Shown here: piece after piece, positions 28,930 to 40,300 of the stretch | Position numbering within the stretch: position 1 is the stretch's first letter | How the letters are laid out: each line of letters begins with the position of its first letter | From: Ciona savignyi | Lineage: Eukaryota; Chordata; Ascidiacea; Phlebobranchia; Cionidae | Reading direction: 5' to 3' | Length of the DNA stretch: 64,000 nucleotides | Assembly: GCA_000149265.1 (NCBI GenBank) | Contig: CH003401.1 | Location: 802,299 to 866,298 of the forward strand | The notes under the pieces: generated by a model | Database searches by the model: none | Seen by the model: only the letters and a program-made list of their open reading frames with translations | What the model was told of the DNA's origin: nothing | Position numbers and translations under genes: made by a program

Positions 28930-30240
28930 TAGAATTTTACAACTTTTTTGTTTGAAAAACTTGCGCTTAGTAGTTACTGCGCGAATTTTTAAATAAGAGG
29001 AAATGTAATAGCCTACAGTTTACGTCCAATTTATTATTACGGTCAACATGGAATTCTTCTTAACCCAAATATTTGTTTAGTCTCTTGTAGTCAGTTATGT
29101 AAGTGCGCAAAACACTTTCCAGGGATTGTTTTAATCCAGGCATGCTGGGCAACATACGGCCAATGACGGGATTTTGACCGGCCCGCAGACTGTAATCTAA
29201 CCATACCCTGTAATCGGGATATTAAATACTATTCATGTAATAATCCGGACCACCAAAAGAACTTCATTTTCCCACATTTGCCCCGCCGACCAGGGAAAGT
29301 TGTACCCTGCTATAACCCAGTATAGGTTTAAACACAGTGCAATGTCCGCCAACTTCGTTTAATTTATACATTTAGATAGCTAACACTGCCTCACGTTTAA
29401 GTCTGATCGAATGTGCAAACATGTAATGTCTAAGTGTTCGTCTATAACATAACTCTATACAAACATAGTTTAAATATACGGTAATATTCCCACCTATTAA
29501 ACACACCGTTTAGCATGAATTGACATATTATTGTATAAAAAAAAATCCAAAATTATGAAAATAGAAACAAGTAACAAACTGCTTACTAAACTTATTAAAA
29601 TTTATTCTAACCTTACCCTAAAACACTAATCTCAACGATAAACCCCTTAACTGCAACCTCACACTGACCTTAATTTAATAATCTTCATTTAAGTGTGTAG
29701 ACTGTAGTTCCTATCTTCTTCAGCCCTGCTTTTACATTCCTTACATGTCGATATGTTTGCATTGTCGAATTAAACAGGAATGAGTTATCAGCGTAATTTA
29801 TTTTCATGTTAATGTTAGCGTGTGTGCTCACAGGAACATACTGGCGCCAAGTTTTCTAATTAATCTTACGATTTCCCGTGACATAACACTCCCTTGCGCA
29901 CTCAAAAGTCAATCTGAAATTCAATAAAAATCGTCTCCTATGTAATTAATGTTTACTTAACAGGTTATTACACTTACCCGTTTCTGAACCTAAGACGTAT
30001 AAAACCTACTGCCTGTGCGTCATTTGGTCAGTTTACAGATCATAAATCTGAAACTGGTGCTAGCTAGTCGTTTGTTTTAGTTATGCATAAACGATCTAGT
30101 TTGGCTAACTGATATATGAAAATGGTCTTAGTAACGAGCATATTAAGCATTTAACACTTATCCCTAAAAACAATTATTGTTGTATAATGCACTGAGGAGA
30201 CATCGCCTTTACTAGAAAGATCAATACATTATTTAATACA
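28930..30240. other. Distal part of duplication copy 2, no gene
   Basis: Sequence related to 22260-24830 but lacking its MITEs. A hAT-like fragment (catgctgggcaacatacggc) lies at about 29145. No gene recognised. Confidence 0.5.
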
Positions 30241-30334
30241 ATACGAACAGCAAAATGTTATAAGACACAAAAACTTCGGTCGCTAGATGGCGAGCGTGAG
30301 GTAATCTAACAACTACCCGTGTGGTAACGCCTGA

Positions 30335-30450
30335 CAGGAACGGACGTGTGGCCAAATGGTTAACGCGACCAATACATATACCGACTTCAATAAAAAAAAA
30401 CGGTCCTAGTAACAAGCCCATCATGGGTTTGGAACTTGGCTCGGAAAAAA
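30335..30450 (+). mobile_element. SINE family B, forward
   Basis: Head acgtgtggccaaatggttaa followed by cgcgaccaatacatataccg; second part cccatcatgggtttggaac resembles a tRNA T-arm region. Confidence 0.7.
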
Positions 30451-30479
30451 GTAACGCCTGGCAAAACACAGACCTGTGT

Positions 30480-31600
30480 GATAACACTTTGTAGGTAACC
30501 GATGCAGGCCGTTTGCCTATTGTAGTTGATTGTTCCTTGTAGGCCCCAGGTAAGCCGGTTACAACACCTGATGCGATCTGCGATTCCCTACGCGCTGTCT
30601 CGACTCTTAGAGGTGCGCTGTCTCGACTATGCCCTGTCTCGACTCCCAGAGAAAAAAACTAATCTAAACTAAACCTATTACTATTTATATATTGTGTTTC
30701 CTTTATTTCTTTCCATAAAAGCTATTATTGTTTTTGCTCATATATCCAGTAGGGAAATGAAATATTTGTATTAAAGGCCGATTAATGAGTACTGCAATAT
30801 TAAAGTCAATAGGCACAGAAAGATTTAATCTAAAACGTACCGGAAAAGCTTCACAGATTAAAATATTAGGGAGCGTGACTAATTAAATCAAACCCAAGCT
30901 GTAGGCCTACAGTAGAACATTCACTTACACCAGTAATTAATACAGTAGGAAAGCAGTTAACCCTATGGAATTATTACGAAAAAAATATTTTTATTATGTA
31001 TGTATAAACGTTATTAATTATAAATTTGAAATTGTAATTTTTTATTTGGTTCAGATTCATCCGAGCATCAATTTGGTGATTTAACTCTGTTTCGTGTTCA
31101 CTACAGTTTACATTAGGTTGGGAACGGTTCGGCTCCATGATTTGACCATAAAATACGGTGAATCATGCAGAAACAAAGCACTTGTCTTCATTTCACAAGT
31201 TCTATTGAACCCACATGTGAAACATAATTAGAGAAAACTCCATTCATAAGGGTAAATTATGGCAAAATTTGACCCATTTCCCACATCAAACGAACTTTTT
31301 ATAATTTTATATAATAAATTATAATTAATGCGCAATTGAAAAGACTGTTTTTTTACAGCAATTCCTATTAAAAAATAATAGAGACGAAATGGAATACTGA
31401 AATTTCACAGAGACGAATAGAATACTTAAAACAAAGAGAGTATTATTATACCGACAGTTATCAGATTACTTCACGCCGGGCATCGGTTACACGGAGGCTG
31501 TTACTCTGTCTTCTACAACACGCATCAAACGTTTCGAATTTTCACAATCATTCCAATATAATATAATTATGAATTTGTTATTGTGGCAGTTGAATTATTT
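30480..31600. other. No recognised gene
   Basis: AT-rich. A short stretch at 31085-31140 (tacattaggttgggaacggttc-like) resembles the start of the pseudogene at 31625-31700, so it may be a fragment of another copy. A small ctgtctcgact repeat is at 30595-30650. Confidence 0.5.
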
Positions 31601-33165
31601 CAGGTTTAACCAACAATTATTTTAGTGTTACAATTTAACTTCACACTACAATTTGCATTAGGTTGTGACCTGGTTCGGAACCTGTTTGGCTCCATGAATG
31701 GAAAATGTAGTGAGCTAATGAGGTCTGTTTCTAATGATTGCATTAAAAATATGGGAGAACCCCCACACAAATATTCTGTTGCCGCAATGGGTTTCTTAGC
31801 ACGTTCTGAGGTTACATTAAGCCTATTTACATGGGCAATTTTTGCGAGTTAACTCGCATCGCTAACCCGGTTAAATTTGACGCACGCATTGCGTCATCAC
31901 GGTTCAGTGGTTATGCGGGTTTCCAATCGGGGTTTCCTAACTCGCTCGCGCATGGTAGGTTAACTTGCATTCGCCATTCATTTGGATACCAGCATCTTCA
32001 GGTAGGTTTTTAATGTTTCGTTTTGAGTTATGCTTGTGGGATGACTGAAGTGAAATTACTGTCATCATAACTATTATTTTTTTTCTTTTTATATTTTATG
32101 TAGTGTGTTAAACGTAGGAATATTTATAGCCCAACCCTATATAAAATTTCCTTCATTTGTATAAACAAAATAACTGTAACACTTTTTTCGTGCAACATTT
32201 TTTTTGAAATTGTACAAAATTAGAAGATAAATTAACAAACAACAACTAAATGGCGGGTTACATAAACGCTCCATGTAAATTAAACTGCTTAGCGCGTAAA
32301 GAGGGGGAATACCCACGATGCAAACTAAAGCGAGTTAACTCGCATCGCAAACCCGATCATGTAAATAGGCTTACTGTATTCAGATTTTAAGTTCGACATT
32401 CTTCTTGAAAATTCTTTTGCTAAAAGAACAGATAGAGTAGTAATCTTGAGGTATTTCAGGTGGTTTTCTACAATTTTTCACATTATTATAATCAATCTTG
32501 GGGAAATCATGATTCCTTCTGCTGCAATTCCAAGCTTAAATCGGTTTTATGATAAGTTCACACCAAATGGTGTTACATTCGATGGCATGATGCCACATGC
32601 AAGCAAAATTCCACTTGGAAGGCAACCAACTAAAAAGAAACCATGGAAAACTTAACTTATAAAAACAATTGTTGAAATGATTGAACATTTGAAAACATAG
32701 GAAATTCAACAAGAGGGCTATCACCTCGGGGACATGCTATGCAAAACTGGCTATATTTCTGGGTGTAAAAGGACTTTTAAAGAATATCAACAAAAGTCGC
32801 ATTTTATTGTAGAAAGTAACGATAAAGAAAATTAATTTTCGAAGCTACTTAAACAAACTGATAAGGATTTGATGAATTTAAACTTTGTAGATTAACAATT
32901 CAGTGCATCAATGAACTTGAAAAGTTACAACATCAAGAAAGTTATCTATCGAAGTGCAACACTTTTAATTGTAACGATAAGCAGAATTTATTTAATGCTG
33001 CGTGGGTATTTAATGGTAAACTTGAAATGTTGTACCGACTTCAATGTTTAAAGAACCTAAAAATTGTTAAACTCGGCTCCAATATTCAACCAAGTATCTT
33101 TGGAATCGAAAATTGTTTGAATGCTGTAGAGTGTAGAACATTGTATTCATGGCTTCGATAATTTA
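31600..33165 (+). pseudogene. Decayed nucleotidyltransferase-like (DUF294/TPR-type) gene copy
   Basis: Plus-strand coding remnants, broken by a transposon at 31820-32371 and later by stops. Before the insertion the frame reads VSNDCIKNMGEPPHKY and AAMGFLARSEV. After it come YSDF, FHIIIINLGEIMIPSAAIPS, KFTPNGVTFDGMMPHASK and IPLGRQPTKK. Beyond the first stop (~32655) the sequence continues with recognisable but frame-broken coding words to about 33165. The (G)xLARSE...YSDF signature recalls nucleotidyltransferase-like N-termini of large TPR proteins that form expanded families in invertebrates. I name the family from memory and with caution. Without transcripts I call it a pseudogene. It is outside the duplication and downstream of KLHL10. 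Confidence 0.6.
31820..32371. mobile_element. TA-flanked MITE inside the pseudogene
   Basis: Inverted ends AGCCTATTTACATG / CATGTAAATAGGCT flanked by TA. The subterminal regions repeat gcgagttaactcgcatcgc on both sides. Removing the insert and one TA joins the reading frame of the host pseudogene without a shift, which fixes the boundaries. Confidence 0.9.
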
Positions 33166-33231
33166 CTGAAAACTGCTAAAATGAAAAAAATATACTACAA
33201 ATTCTAGATTCTAAGGCACCAAATACGTTTT

Positions 33232-33345
33232 TGTCCAACGATTAGTTTGGTTGCTTAGTGCGTCTGCTTTCCGCCAAAAGGTTTCTGAATCGAAACTGGT
33301 CGTGAGCTTGTCGGCTGTGTCCTTGAGCACTTAACTGCAAATTAT
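33232..33345 (+). mobile_element. SINE family A head fragment
   Basis: Contains attagtttggttgcttagtg, the tRNA-like head and a tcggctgtgtccttg remnant. The body is missing. Confidence 0.6.
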
Positions 33346-33399
33346 GGATTCTGCCCAGGAAATGCTTGCCAAAAATCGTATAAGTTTAGAAATCGATAT

Positions 33400-34318
33400 A
33401 GGCCTATATATATATATCAGTCTCTTCGGCAACGTTTGCATTCATTTTTAATTAATTTTATCGATTTCGTGCAAAGTTTTGCAATTTCTCGTTAAACGTT
33501 TCATTAAATCTTCCTTCTTTCCAATCTAACAGTTGCGTTTTGCCCAAACAGTACTTCCAAACACAACATCCTTGACTTTCAAAATCCTTGAAGTATTGGT
33601 CGCGCTAACCGTTAATTTACACCAACATTTGTTTATTTAAATTGATTATTTTCGTGCGACGTCTTACTTCAAGATGTTTTACTAAATCTTCCTTTGTTCC
33701 AATGTCACAAATAGGATTTTATCCAAGAAATGTTCGTCCAAAAAGGTATATGATTAGAAATTGGTGTATGTATCGATGGTGGTAATCAACACTTAGTTTA
33801 GGGTTAAAACTTAGTTAAGTTTTAAACTCATTGAGCTAACAAACCGGCAATTTATACACCATTTTTTTATTTAATGTGATCAACTTCTTGCAGAGCCTTG
33901 CTTTAATTCCTCGACGTTTTAATAATTCTTTTTTATTTCTATCCCATAGATTAAATGTTGTCAAAAAAATGCTTGCAAAAAACGTACATGTATAACAATC
34001 AGTATATATGTATCGACCGCTTTAACGTTTAATTTACACCAAAATTTGTTTTATTCAATTTGATGGATTTTGTGCAAGGTCTCGTTTTAAATCTCCCAAT
34101 GTTTTACGAATTGTTCGTTCGTCCCAATCTCAAAATTTGGATTTTGCCCAAGAAATGCTCGCCAAAACCCGAATAAAAGTATAAAACCGGTATAACCCTA
34201 AATTTACATCAAATATTTTTAACTTTATTTTTGTCATTTTCGTGCAAATTCTTGTTGTAAGTCCTTATAGACGTTAAACTAAATCTTTCTTGTTAATTAT
34301 TCTTTTTTTGATCCCAAC
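33400..34318. repeat. ~190-bp degenerate tandem repeat next to KLHL10 stop
   Basis: Four to five diverged units, each with aatttacaccaa, ttcgtgcaa(g), an ttaaatcttcctt segment and ggattttgcccaagaaatgc. The array ends against the KLHL10 stop codon, whose surroundings look like one more unit. Confidence 0.7.
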
Positions 34319-34319
34319 A

Positions 34320-37300
34320 TCATAGATTTGACTCCGATTCGTCCATTTCATCCACATCTGAATCCTCCAGGTCGTGTTCGGCTCTCAGCGCTTCCGGCTG
34401 GTGAAGAACTTGGTCCTCCTCATCATCAGTTGTGATCCCGCTTCGCTCCGAGAGCACCGCGTCTTCCGCGTTTATTGATGACGTGGCGCCGTCGAGCGTA
34501 TCGCGGCTCGATGACGTAGGATCGCGAGGCACACAATAACGCTTTATGACGTCATACGGAACGCCGGACATGACGCAGCAGGAAAGAGCGCTACGACATA
34601 TGTGCATGTCCTTGATTTCGTACCTTGGAGTAAAAAATGTCCAGTCGGTTAGAATGTCGGCTAAAATATATGTATACAACGCGGTATTTGCGTTATCACA
34701 CTGGAAATGGTCAAATCACCTCGCGAACAACGAAGGGCTATTTTGGTACTGGAGTTATTAAATTGTGTTGTGTATGATTGAATGGTTAACAATATTATAC
34801 GACGATTTATAAAGTACATAGACACAACACTCGATTATTAATAGCAAATAATTAAGAACCATTTTTTTAGGGTGTTAACCATTTTATCTTAGTGAATGGG
34901 AAAACAAAAGGGCGTTATCACACGGGCAATCCAAAACACAAGGGGCGTTCTTAAATAGAATTTTTTAACCGGGCTAGGTTTCAAACCCATAATAGGCCGA
35001 TCAATTATACCATTTTCATATATACATCGGTGTATGTGTGTCGATCGAGTTAACCATTCTCGAGAGATATTTTATCCATTTAATTGGGCTAGTTTTCAAA
35101 CCCGTAATCTCGTCATTAAGGCCGTTTTTTACATCTATATCGGTCGCGTTAACCATTCGGCCACACGATCGTACTAGACCAACCATTCGTTTTTTTTTAC
35201 CAAAAACACCAGGACCGTTTTTTGTATAAGAGTCGGTATATGTATCGGGCGCGTTTACCATTCGGTCAAATGACCGTACTCATTCGTTTTTTACCGGCTT
35301 AGTTTTGAACCCATAACGGGTTCATTGCTAAGACCGTTTTTTTTATGTAAGTCGGTATATGTATCGGAGGCGTTAACCATTCGGCCACACGACTGTACTA
35401 GCCCCACCATTCGTTTTTTTTTTACCAAGCCAAGTTTCGCACCCATTATGGGCTCGTCACTAGGACTGTTTTTTTGTACAGGAGTCGGTATATATATATC
35501 AATCGGGTTAACCATTCGGTCAAACGATTTTCGTTTTTTACCGGCTTAGTTTCGAATCCATAATGGGTTCGTTGCTAAGACCGTTTTCTTGTATGTAAGT
35601 CGATATATGTATCAGTCGCGTTAACCATTCGGCCATAAAACAGTACAAGACCCACCTTTTTTTTCGAGCTCAGTTTCGAACCCATTAAGGCTTCGTCACC
35701 AAGACCGTTTTTGTTTGGTAGTCTACATATGTATCGGTGGGTTTAACCACTCGGCCACACGACTGTACTAGACCCACCATTCGTTTTTTACCGGTTAGTT
35801 TTAAACCCATAATGGGTTCATTTCTAAGACAGTTTTGTATGTAAGTCGGTATATGTATCGATCACTTAACCATTCGGCCACACGACTGTACTTGACCCAC
35901 CATTCGTTCGCCGTGTCGTCATACGCTTCAACGTCCCACGACGTCTGGTGGCCGTTATAACCTCCAACTACCAGTAACTGGTCGTCGATAACCTCGATAC
36001 CAAAGTTAGAACGAGGTTTATTCATACTCGCTATGTTTCTCCATGTATTGGTTCGTGGGCAGTACGCTTCAGCATGACGTAGTCGATTCACACCGTCGAA
36101 CCCACCAACCGCGTAGACCTGGTAACCGAAATTACCGATTAGCCTTTACACAGGGATGCCTCTAAATACTACAGGGCCGCTTGGATCACTTAAGATTGCT
36201 ATGGAAAGTAATTCTAACCCTGACCCAAACACTAATCTCAACTCTGGAACTAACTTTAACCCCAACCCTAACATAAATATCATAATCTTTATTTTAGTAA
36301 GAAAAGTTTTCTCCAAGGCTTTTGTAGTTTTTGCGAAGTATAGTAAGCGATTCAAGCGATCGTGTAGTATTTAGAGGTACCGTGCTAAAAACGATATCTA
36401 TGAAATCAGCGAACCATGGAATGGAAGCTGACGATTGAAACTCCGGATCTTCTGCTTCTCATCGGAGTAATTCTCGTCCACACAGATGTCCCAGGGTCGT
36501 AGAACTCTGCTGTGAAGAGGCATTCCTGGCCGTTGAAGCCGCCTGCTATGTAGACCTGTCTTGTAGCAGACCGGTAAGCCATTTCAGCAGATACGCGGTA
36601 TTGTACTGATTTAGTCCACGCATTATACGGTTCAAGTATAACGGTATTCAACTGGGTTAAAGCACATTCACACACATAAAATAATTGAAGTAGAACTGTA
36701 TTGAACTGATTAAATGTACAACCATACTTGAAATAAGATTAAGTAAAAAAATACTCAGCGGCTGGCTTCGATGCAGCGCCTTTCGGCTCACAGTCTAACA
36801 GATTAAGCTGTGGTCAATGTGTAGATCGTAACAAGCCCCTATCTGGCCATAAACATATCCTACTCTATCCTAACTCACGTTGGCATAAAATGTCTTGGAA
36901 GATGATGTTGCAAGGCCAAAAATCCGCGCGAGTAACGCAAGTAATACTTGCGTGAAGCACGCCGTGCGAGTAAGAATTTACTCTCGCATAAAAAAACTAG
37001 TTAACGTTTACCACGACAACGTAATGGACGTTATCACATGCGCAATCGTCAGATCACCTCGGAAATACGTAAAAGGACGTTATCATACGGGCAATCGTGA
37101 GAAAGCCATTGTAGTGAGTTTGTTGTAAATGATTGTAAAGTTCATTTAGTTTTAGTTTAATCCAGTAAACCCCTGGGTCCGAGCGATGTACGCCTTTGTA
37201 AATCATAAATGTCCAAGAAATAATTATACAAAGACAACACAAAAATAGGGAAAATCAAAGGAGAAAAACAGTTGGTCTTAACACAAACCCAGACTCACCT

Positions 37301-40300
37301 ATTTAGAACCTTCAAATGAACTGTAATTTAACTTACAGGTTAATACGAGAATATCATGTTTTACTACAATAATATATATAAAACACTTAATTATTTTACA
37401 CATATGTAAGAGTTTAAGTTTGTGCAAACTTCTTGTTTATACTGACTTTAGGAAAAAAGGCCTAGTTACTAAAAGAATTTTAGTCATAAAAGATGGGTAA
37501 AAGTACCATGTTGTATAAGTATTGTGTAAAAATAAGTGTGGTAGTTTAGTAATAAACTTGGTGCAGTTATATCAATTGTCAACTTTACCTCACGAAACAC
37601 ATTTTCTGTTTCCTAACTTTTCATTGTATATTTTTAACATGAAAAAAAAACTAAACTAAACGCTACCATTAATAAATAAAAAAAAACTGTTAAATAAGGC
37701 TTAAAAAGATGTACATGCATATACTATATTATAGTCAAGTGGAGCTCTTAAAAAAGAAGAGTTTTTAATAAGATCACTATTACAATAACTCACCCCTTAC
37801 AATACACTGTGCGGTACGGTCGTGTGAAAATGGTTAACGCGACTGATACATAAACCGACTCTTATATATAAAAAAAAGGTCCTGGTGACGAGCCCATCAT
37901 GGGTTTGAAACTTGGCTTGGTAGAAAAAATCAATACAATGTGATCCCCTTAAAACTATGCTCAGTGTAAAATGACCCCCCAGGACATTTTTTATCTCTCA
38001 CATTATAATCTTGTTACACTATGGGCTTATTGTAAAATGACCCCACAGGACATATTTTTATTTCTCACATTATAATCTTCTAAAACTATGGGCACTGTAA
38101 AACGACCCCCTAAGGACACCTTTTTTTATCTCTTACAATATAATCTTGTTACACTATGGACTCTGTAAAACGACCCCCTAAGGACACCTTTTTATCTCTC
38201 ACATTATAATCTTTTAAACTAAGAACTCTGTAAAACGACGCCCCAAAAACATCTTTTTATCTCACATTATAATCTTGCAAACTATGGTCATTATAAAATG
38301 ACCGCCTTAGGAAACACCTTTATATATTTTACATTATAATCTTGTAAAACTATGGACTCTGTAAAACGACCACCCAAAGAAACCTTTTTATCTTTCTTAT
38401 CATAATCTGTTTTACACTATGGGCTCTGTTACACTGTTATAAATCTTACATTATGATCCCTAATACAATTAGACCTCTGTTAAACGACCCCATTTTACAA
38501 ATAGATCTCTATTACACTACCCTTCCATTCAGTGAGGTGGCGCTAGAGTCACTCCGACTTTCGTTCATATCAGGAAGAATGGTCCAGATCTTGTGGACCG
38601 GGTCATACGACTCAGCGGAATTAAGTCTACGTGTCGGGAAAACGGGTTTAAGTGAAGTCTACGACTGTATTGTTGGATTGAAATTAGTCTTTGGTTCTTC
38701 TGTCGTTAATGATTTTAGTCTTTGGTTATTCTTTCCCTATGCAGAGTGGGGATACTACATTAACCCAGTGAAGTAATGAGGTGAATAACAGGTACAATGT
38801 ATCCATCATATACAAATGCAATGTCTTCTTGTATTTAACATACAACCAGCACTGATAATATGACTGTGGATTATGTAATTCTACTAAAACACTTGCACTA
38901 AAAATTTAAACAAAGGGCCCTGAATGAAACCCAATTTGAGCAAAAACAACTTTAGGATAAACCCAATTTGAGCAAAAACAACTTTAGGATAAACCCTATT
39001 TGAGCAAAAACAACTTTAGGATAAACCCAATTTGAGCAAAAACAACTTTAGGATAAACCCAATTTGAGCAAAAACAACTTTAGGATAAACCCACTTAAAA
39101 CGAACCCACTTTTTGGTGTAGCTCTTATAAGACCCCATACCTGTCACTGCCATTCATTCCACCAAGTGCGTATATCTTGTTGTGCAGCACTGCCACGCTG
39201 ATGTAACATCGTTTGTGCAACATTTGGGGCTCCTGGAACAAAATCAACAAAAATAAAATAAAACAAAGAAACAAAATAAACAGATTGGAAACAATTCTGG
39301 AACAAAATAAAAAAACGATGGCACATTTAGGGCACAGCTAAAGCTTATGAACAACAGATTAGTTTGGTGGTTTAGTGCATCGCCTTTCAGCCAAAAAGGT
39401 TGCAGGTAAGAAACTGGTTGCTAGCATTGCCTGAACCCAGTGGATTATAGGGTTTTACTAAATTTAAGGAACCTGTAAATTATACACAACATACTGCAAT
39501 AGCTCTAGTAACCCGGCGGTGTTACAATCTGACGATTGCCTTGCGTCCACTTGGTTTTCCCATTCACAGGGATAAACATGAATATCCAATCCTACTATCT
39601 TAACAGCAAGCTTTTCGAACAAGCTTAAGTAAAGTTCGTCAACTTATTTACCGCCTAATTTTCCTTTTTTAAAAACACTTTGCAATCACTAACCATATAG
39701 TGCTACAAACTTTAAGTGTAGATTTTGATAGATACCCTAGATTTTTATTATCACGAATTTCATATAAAAACTGGTATAAAAATGAATGATTGTAAATCAG
39801 TAACACCATCTGGCTAATAACCATTCCAGTTTTAGTACGTTTTTTAATAGGCCAAGTTTTGATACAATAATATGCTAATCACTTTTGTTACAACTATGCA
39901 AATTATAGCACTAATTACTCGGCCGGTTAGTCTGGCGGTTTAAGTGCGTTACCTTTCAACCGAAAGGTTGTAGGTGTGAAACTCGTCGCTAGCTAGTCGG
40001 TTGTGTCCTTGGGAAAGGCACTTTACAGACATTGACTAAACCCAGCGGATTAATAAGTTCTACCAAATTGAAGGAACGTGTCTATCATATACAACACACT
40101 GCAATAGCTCTGGTAACTCGACGGTGGGCGCGAGGTGATCTGACGGTTGCTCGTGTGTTAACCACCCCCAATTGGTTTTCCCATTCACGGAAATAAACAT
40201 GAAATTTATTATTCTGCCTTTTTTGGTCAGATATCTTTTCCTTTCAACAAATTTTAACAAAGATTTTGAAACTTACCTCAACCCATTCAAACGTTGCGAC

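Larger units (their letters stand above)
16880..30240. repeat. Tandem segmental duplication carrying two sulfotransferase genes
   Basis: Copy 1 spans about 16880-24830 and copy 2 about 24835-30240, head to tail. Shared landmarks: the left edge (cgtctttaattacgaacaaa versus cgtcattaataacaaacaaa), the sulfotransferase exons, the segment tctatacaaacatagtttaa near 24330 and 29456, and the right edge (tgcactgag.ggacatcgcctttact). Copy 1 is longer because of extra inserted elements and a ~337-bp tandem repeat. Copy 2 carries its own insertions. Exons are much more alike than introns. Confidence 0.88.

Noticed and set aside
32446-32655. Independent short gene on the plus strand
   Set aside because: It is the downstream half of the nucleotidyltransferase-like relic interrupted by the MITE at 31820-32371.
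39918-40000. tRNA gene
   Set aside because: Has box A and B-like words but no acceptor stem pairing; it is the head of SINE family A, as in many other places.
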